Of a DNA stretch of 64,000 nucleotides, positions 62,106 through 64,000 are shown piece by piece; position 1 is the first letter of the stretch; the number at the start of each line of letters is the position of its first letter. The position numbers and the translations under genes were made by a program. This DNA is from CAVPOO01 sp963707015 (lineage in GTDB: Bacteria > Pseudomonadota > Gammaproteobacteria > Thiohalobacterales > Thiohalobacteraceae): the NCBI GenBank assembly GCA_963707015.1, contig CAVPOO010000016.1, positions 88,185-152,184 of the forward strand, given 5' to 3'. The notes beneath the pieces were generated by a model, which worked only from the letters and a program-made list of their open reading frames with translations, was not told the DNA's origin and ran no database searches.

Positions 62106-63410
62106 CTATAGCGTCTGCACCGCCACGCTGGTCGAGCCGCGCGTCACGCCGCCGCCATCCCTGAAGCGCACCGTGATACGGTTATTGGCCGGATCGAATG
62201 GCACAAAGGTACCGTCGCCGCTCACGAAGATCGAGAACGTCGGCGTGGCATTGGTATTAATCGTCGTGGTAATACTGGCCGCCGTCCCCCCCAGGCAGGC
62301 GCCCGTGCCCGGATCGGTCTCGCAAAGGGCCAGGCCCAGCGGCAGGGTCACACCGCCCGTGTCTACCGAGGCCGTGATCGTGGCGCTGGCCCCGACGTTT
62401 ACCGTGGCGACCGCAAAGGCATTGGCACCAAAGCTGCCCGGCAGGCTGACGGTGCCGTCGTTCGATGCCGTCGCGGCCAGCGCCACGATGTCCGGCACCG
62501 GGGAGCTCGAGGCTGAGAACAACAGGGTGTTGAGACCCGTCACAATCGGCGCCGGGTCGGTATTGTTGCAGTCATAGCTCAATTGCACGTCCGTCGGCGC
62601 AATATCGGCCGTCGGGGTAAGCGCGAAGACATAGCTCTGCGATGCGCCGGCGGCAATATCCACCGGGGTGTTGGCCGTGCCAGTCAGCGCATTGGTGGCC
62701 GGATCAGTGGTCTGATAGGAAAAACTCGCCGCCACGCTGGTCAGCGGCGCGATGCTGCAGCCTGCCGCAGTGCTGTTGCCAACGTTGATGATGGTGCCAA
62801 AGGCCGTTGCCGGCGTACCGACCTGGACCGAACGGCTCGCGGGCAGAGAGGCGGCTAACACCGAGGTGGTGTTGCCGGCGGCCACCGGGGTAAAGCCGAA
62901 GTCGTCGATCGAATTCATGCAACTGGCACAGCCCTCACTCGCATTGTTCGCAAATTCGATGCGCGCGATAGAGCCGGTGAAAATAATCTCCTGGAAAGGG
63001 TCGCCGGGATTAAGGGTCACGGAATCGACGACCTGATTCAGGCTATCGAATGCGGTCAAGACACTGGGTCCGTCGGCGATTGAGCGCGTACGGGCGAAGA
63101 AATCCACAATCGCGGCATTGGTCTCGAACTGGATCTCGCCGGTGTTACCGGGATCTACCATCCATGCAAACTGGCCACTGTTATAGAGTTCGAGGATGCC
63201 CTCAAATGCCGAAAACCCATTAGTAAAGGTTGCCGTGACATTGCCCGTCCCGATGACCACCGTAGTCTCGGTAATCCCCTCGAAGTCCGTGAATACGTCC
63301 TGGTCCTGCGGCGCCGCCAGGGTGGTTCCTGACTGCATGCCCAGCAGGAAGGTAACCGCGGCCATAGCCGGCAGCGACCCCGTCAATTGTGTCTTCCTTA
63401 CTCGCGTCAT
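62106..63410 (-). CDS. Secreted protein with jelly-roll-like N-terminal domain and repeated C-terminal module
   Basis: A secreted protein of 434 residues. The signal peptide covers about residues 1-37 (ending TTLAAPQ). Residues 40-175 are beta-rich and run from DVFTDFEGITETTVV to SIDDFGFTPVA, resembling the anchor or jelly-roll domains of PEP-CTERM-type exoproteins. Residues 185-434 are the module shared with the FG-GAP protein at 22008, including CSIAPLTSVAASFSYQTTDP and FDPANNRITVRFRDGGGVTR. ATG 63410 is chosen because CGGAGGAA precedes it by seven bases; the longer upstream frame lacks a signal peptide. No sorting tail is visible. Function unknown. Confidence 0.75.
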   Translation of the reverse strand: MTRVRKTQLTGSLPAMAAVTFLLGMQSGTTLAAPQDQDVFTDFEGITETTVVIGTGNVTATFTNGFSAFEGILELYNSGQFAWMVDPGNTGEIQFETNAAIVDFFARTRSIADGPSVLTAFDSLNQVVDSVTLNPGDPFQEIIFTGSIARIEFANNASEGCASCMNSIDDFGFTPVAAGNTTSVLAASLPASRSVQVGTPATAFGTIINVGNSTAAGCSIAPLTSVAASFSYQTTDPATNALTGTANTPVDIAAGASQSYVFALTPTADIAPTDVQLSYDCNNTDPAPIVTGLNTLLFSASSSPVPDIVALAATASNDGTVSLPGSFGANAFAVATVNVGASATITASVDTGGVTLPLGLALCETDPGTGACLGGTAASITTTINTNATPTFSIFVSGDGTFVPFDPANNRITVRFRDGGGVTRGSTSVAVQTL

Positions 63411-63662
63411 GTCTTGTTCCTCCGGAGGGATGCCCCCGACCTGCCATCGCTGGCCGGTGGCCATTTGTCTTTAGATTGGCTGGTGGTTTACCCGGGCCTG
63501 TTAACACTCACCCTGAGATAACTCCCAGAGAGCCTAGACTATACACTCGAGAGCAGCAAGACACGGGAGAAAAAACCCACGGCAGCCCCACGCCTGACAA
63601 GCGAGGGGCTGCCCTGGAAGAGGCTGTGCCGCCGTGGAAAGGACTGGCGGACCGTTTAACGG

Positions 63663-63705
63663 CGCCACCGCGCACCGGACCTGCAGGTTCCGGTGTGTGG
63701 TGGCG
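63663..63705 (-). terminator. Hairpin terminator of the partial right-end gene
   Basis: CGCCACCGCGCACCGG (63663-63678) pairs with CCGGTGTGTGGTGGCG (63690-63705), 16 pairs including two G-U, around an 11-base loop. It lies 36 bases beyond the stop at 63741. The rest of the 330-base gap between the two secreted-protein genes (63411-63740) shows nothing else that I can support. Confidence 0.6.
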
Positions 63706-63740
63706 ACCCAGGCTCCTGTCAGTGGTGGAGCACCCGCCTG

Positions 63741-64000
63741 TCAGGGCGTCGGCGACGCTGTTGGAGTTGGAGTCGGCGATGCTGTGGGCGTCGGCGTTGG
63801 TGACGCTGTCGGCGTTGGAGTCGGCGATGCTGTGGGCGTCGGCGTTGGTGACGCTGTCGGCGTTGGAGTCGGCGACGCGGTCGGCGTTGGAGTTGGAGTT
63901 GGCGACGCAGTCGGCGTTGGGGTCGGCGTCACGGTCGGTGTTGGCGTCGGTGTCGGTCCTAGGGTCTGCACCGCCACGCTGGTCGAGCCGCGCGTGACGT
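63741..64000 (-). CDS. Paralogous secreted protein with Thr-Pro repeat tail, C-terminal part only
   Basis: The gene enters from the right edge. The visible 86 residues begin VTRGSTSVAVQTL, identical to the C-terminal end of the protein at 62106, so the missing part very likely contains the same module. In place of the stop found there, this gene continues with GPTPTPTPTVTPTPTPTASP and about seven eight-residue PTPTPTAS units to its stop. Thr-Pro tails of this type occur as extended linkers or glycosylated stalks on exported proteins. The codon pattern is extremely repetitive and may vary in length. Confidence 0.7.
   Translation of the reverse strand, partial: VTRGSTSVAVQTLGPTPTPTPTVTPTPTPTASPTPTPTPTASPTPTPTASPTPTPTASPTPTPTASPTPTPTASPTPTPTASPTP
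63771..63866 (-). repeat. Two perfect 48-bp tandem units in the Thr-Pro coding tail
   Basis: Bases 63771-63818 and 63819-63866 are identical 48-base units, each coding sixteen residues (two PTPTPTAS octads) on the minus strand. Degenerate 24-base units surround them from 63741 to 63958. As the unit is a multiple of three, slippage would change tail length without breaking the frame. Confidence 0.85.

Noticed and set aside
63741..63960. CRISPR-like array at the right end
   Set aside because: The units are contiguous 24/48-base coding repeats without spacers and are in frame with a Thr-Pro tail.

Overview
The window looks like chromosomal DNA from a GC-rich gammaproteobacterium. The gene orders are typical of that class: yoaA-tsaB; ftsK-lolA-rarA-crcB-serS; mtnA-gyrA-serC-pheA-hisC-tyrA-aroA-cmk-rpsA-ihfB. 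The last run, with ubiG, the MupP-like phosphatase and mtaD nearby and a surface-polysaccharide locus after ihfB, closely resembles the Pseudomonas arrangement. The many dispersed palindromic repeats and the TatT-type TRAP transporter would suit an environmental lineage such as Chromatiales-like bacteria, but I cannot fix the genus. No rRNA, tRNA, CRISPR array, phage or full insertion sequence was seen.

Layout. 1-5000: 3' end of a class A penicillin-binding protein, a TPR lipoprotein, a small conserved protein, YoaA helicase and TsaB. 5000-7650: YcgN-family protein, a CPA2 antiporter and a DUF302 protein. 7650-12500 (minus): dapE followed by a four-gene TRAP transporter (tatT, tatP, dctQ, dctM). 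12800-20350: ftsK, lolA, rarA, an OmpA-family protein, crcB with a DUF190 gene, and serS. 20390-26400: accessory stretch with clustered repeats, an AraC-type regulator, a 1020-residue FG-GAP surface protein, a glycosyltransferase and a MITE-like element. 26400-29760 (minus): ubiG, a MupP-like phosphatase, a two-TM protein and rmuC. 29950-35100: a 37-residue membrane peptide, a UMF1-type MFS protein, mtaD, MscS and mtnA. 35300-50450: gyrA and the serine/aromatic amino-acid supercluster through cmk, rpsA, ihfB, lapB, pyrF and comEA. 50745-61640: polysaccharide locus with manC, an unknown secreted protein, a sulfotransferase-methyltransferase-glycosyltransferase fusion, a Wzt-like ATPase with a frameshift, its Wzm permease and a YfhO-like membrane protein. 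62100-64000: two tandem paralogous secreted proteins.

The most interesting part is the polysaccharide export locus. The Wzt reading frame is broken by one extra G/C. If that base is removed, the gene acquires a normal Wzt C-terminal domain and ends with a 4-bp overlap on the start of the 1005-residue fusion protein. That protein carries a PAPS-type sulfotransferase, a long coiled coil, a SAM methyltransferase and a glycosyltransferase. By analogy with the Wzt/WbdD system of E. coli O9a, it could be a chain-capping and length-control enzyme whose product is read by Wzt. This is inference.

The second theme is repeats. At least three palindromic families sit just downstream of genes: a five-copy family with the core GGAATCCACGGAAAAACACG, a CTAG-bordered family ending in GAAATGCGGGCTAG, and a 169-bp MITE-like element. 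In three cases (araC, rmuC, lapB) the repeat supplies the stop codon. A C-terminal module of about 245 residues is shared by the FG-GAP protein and the tandem secreted proteins at the right end.
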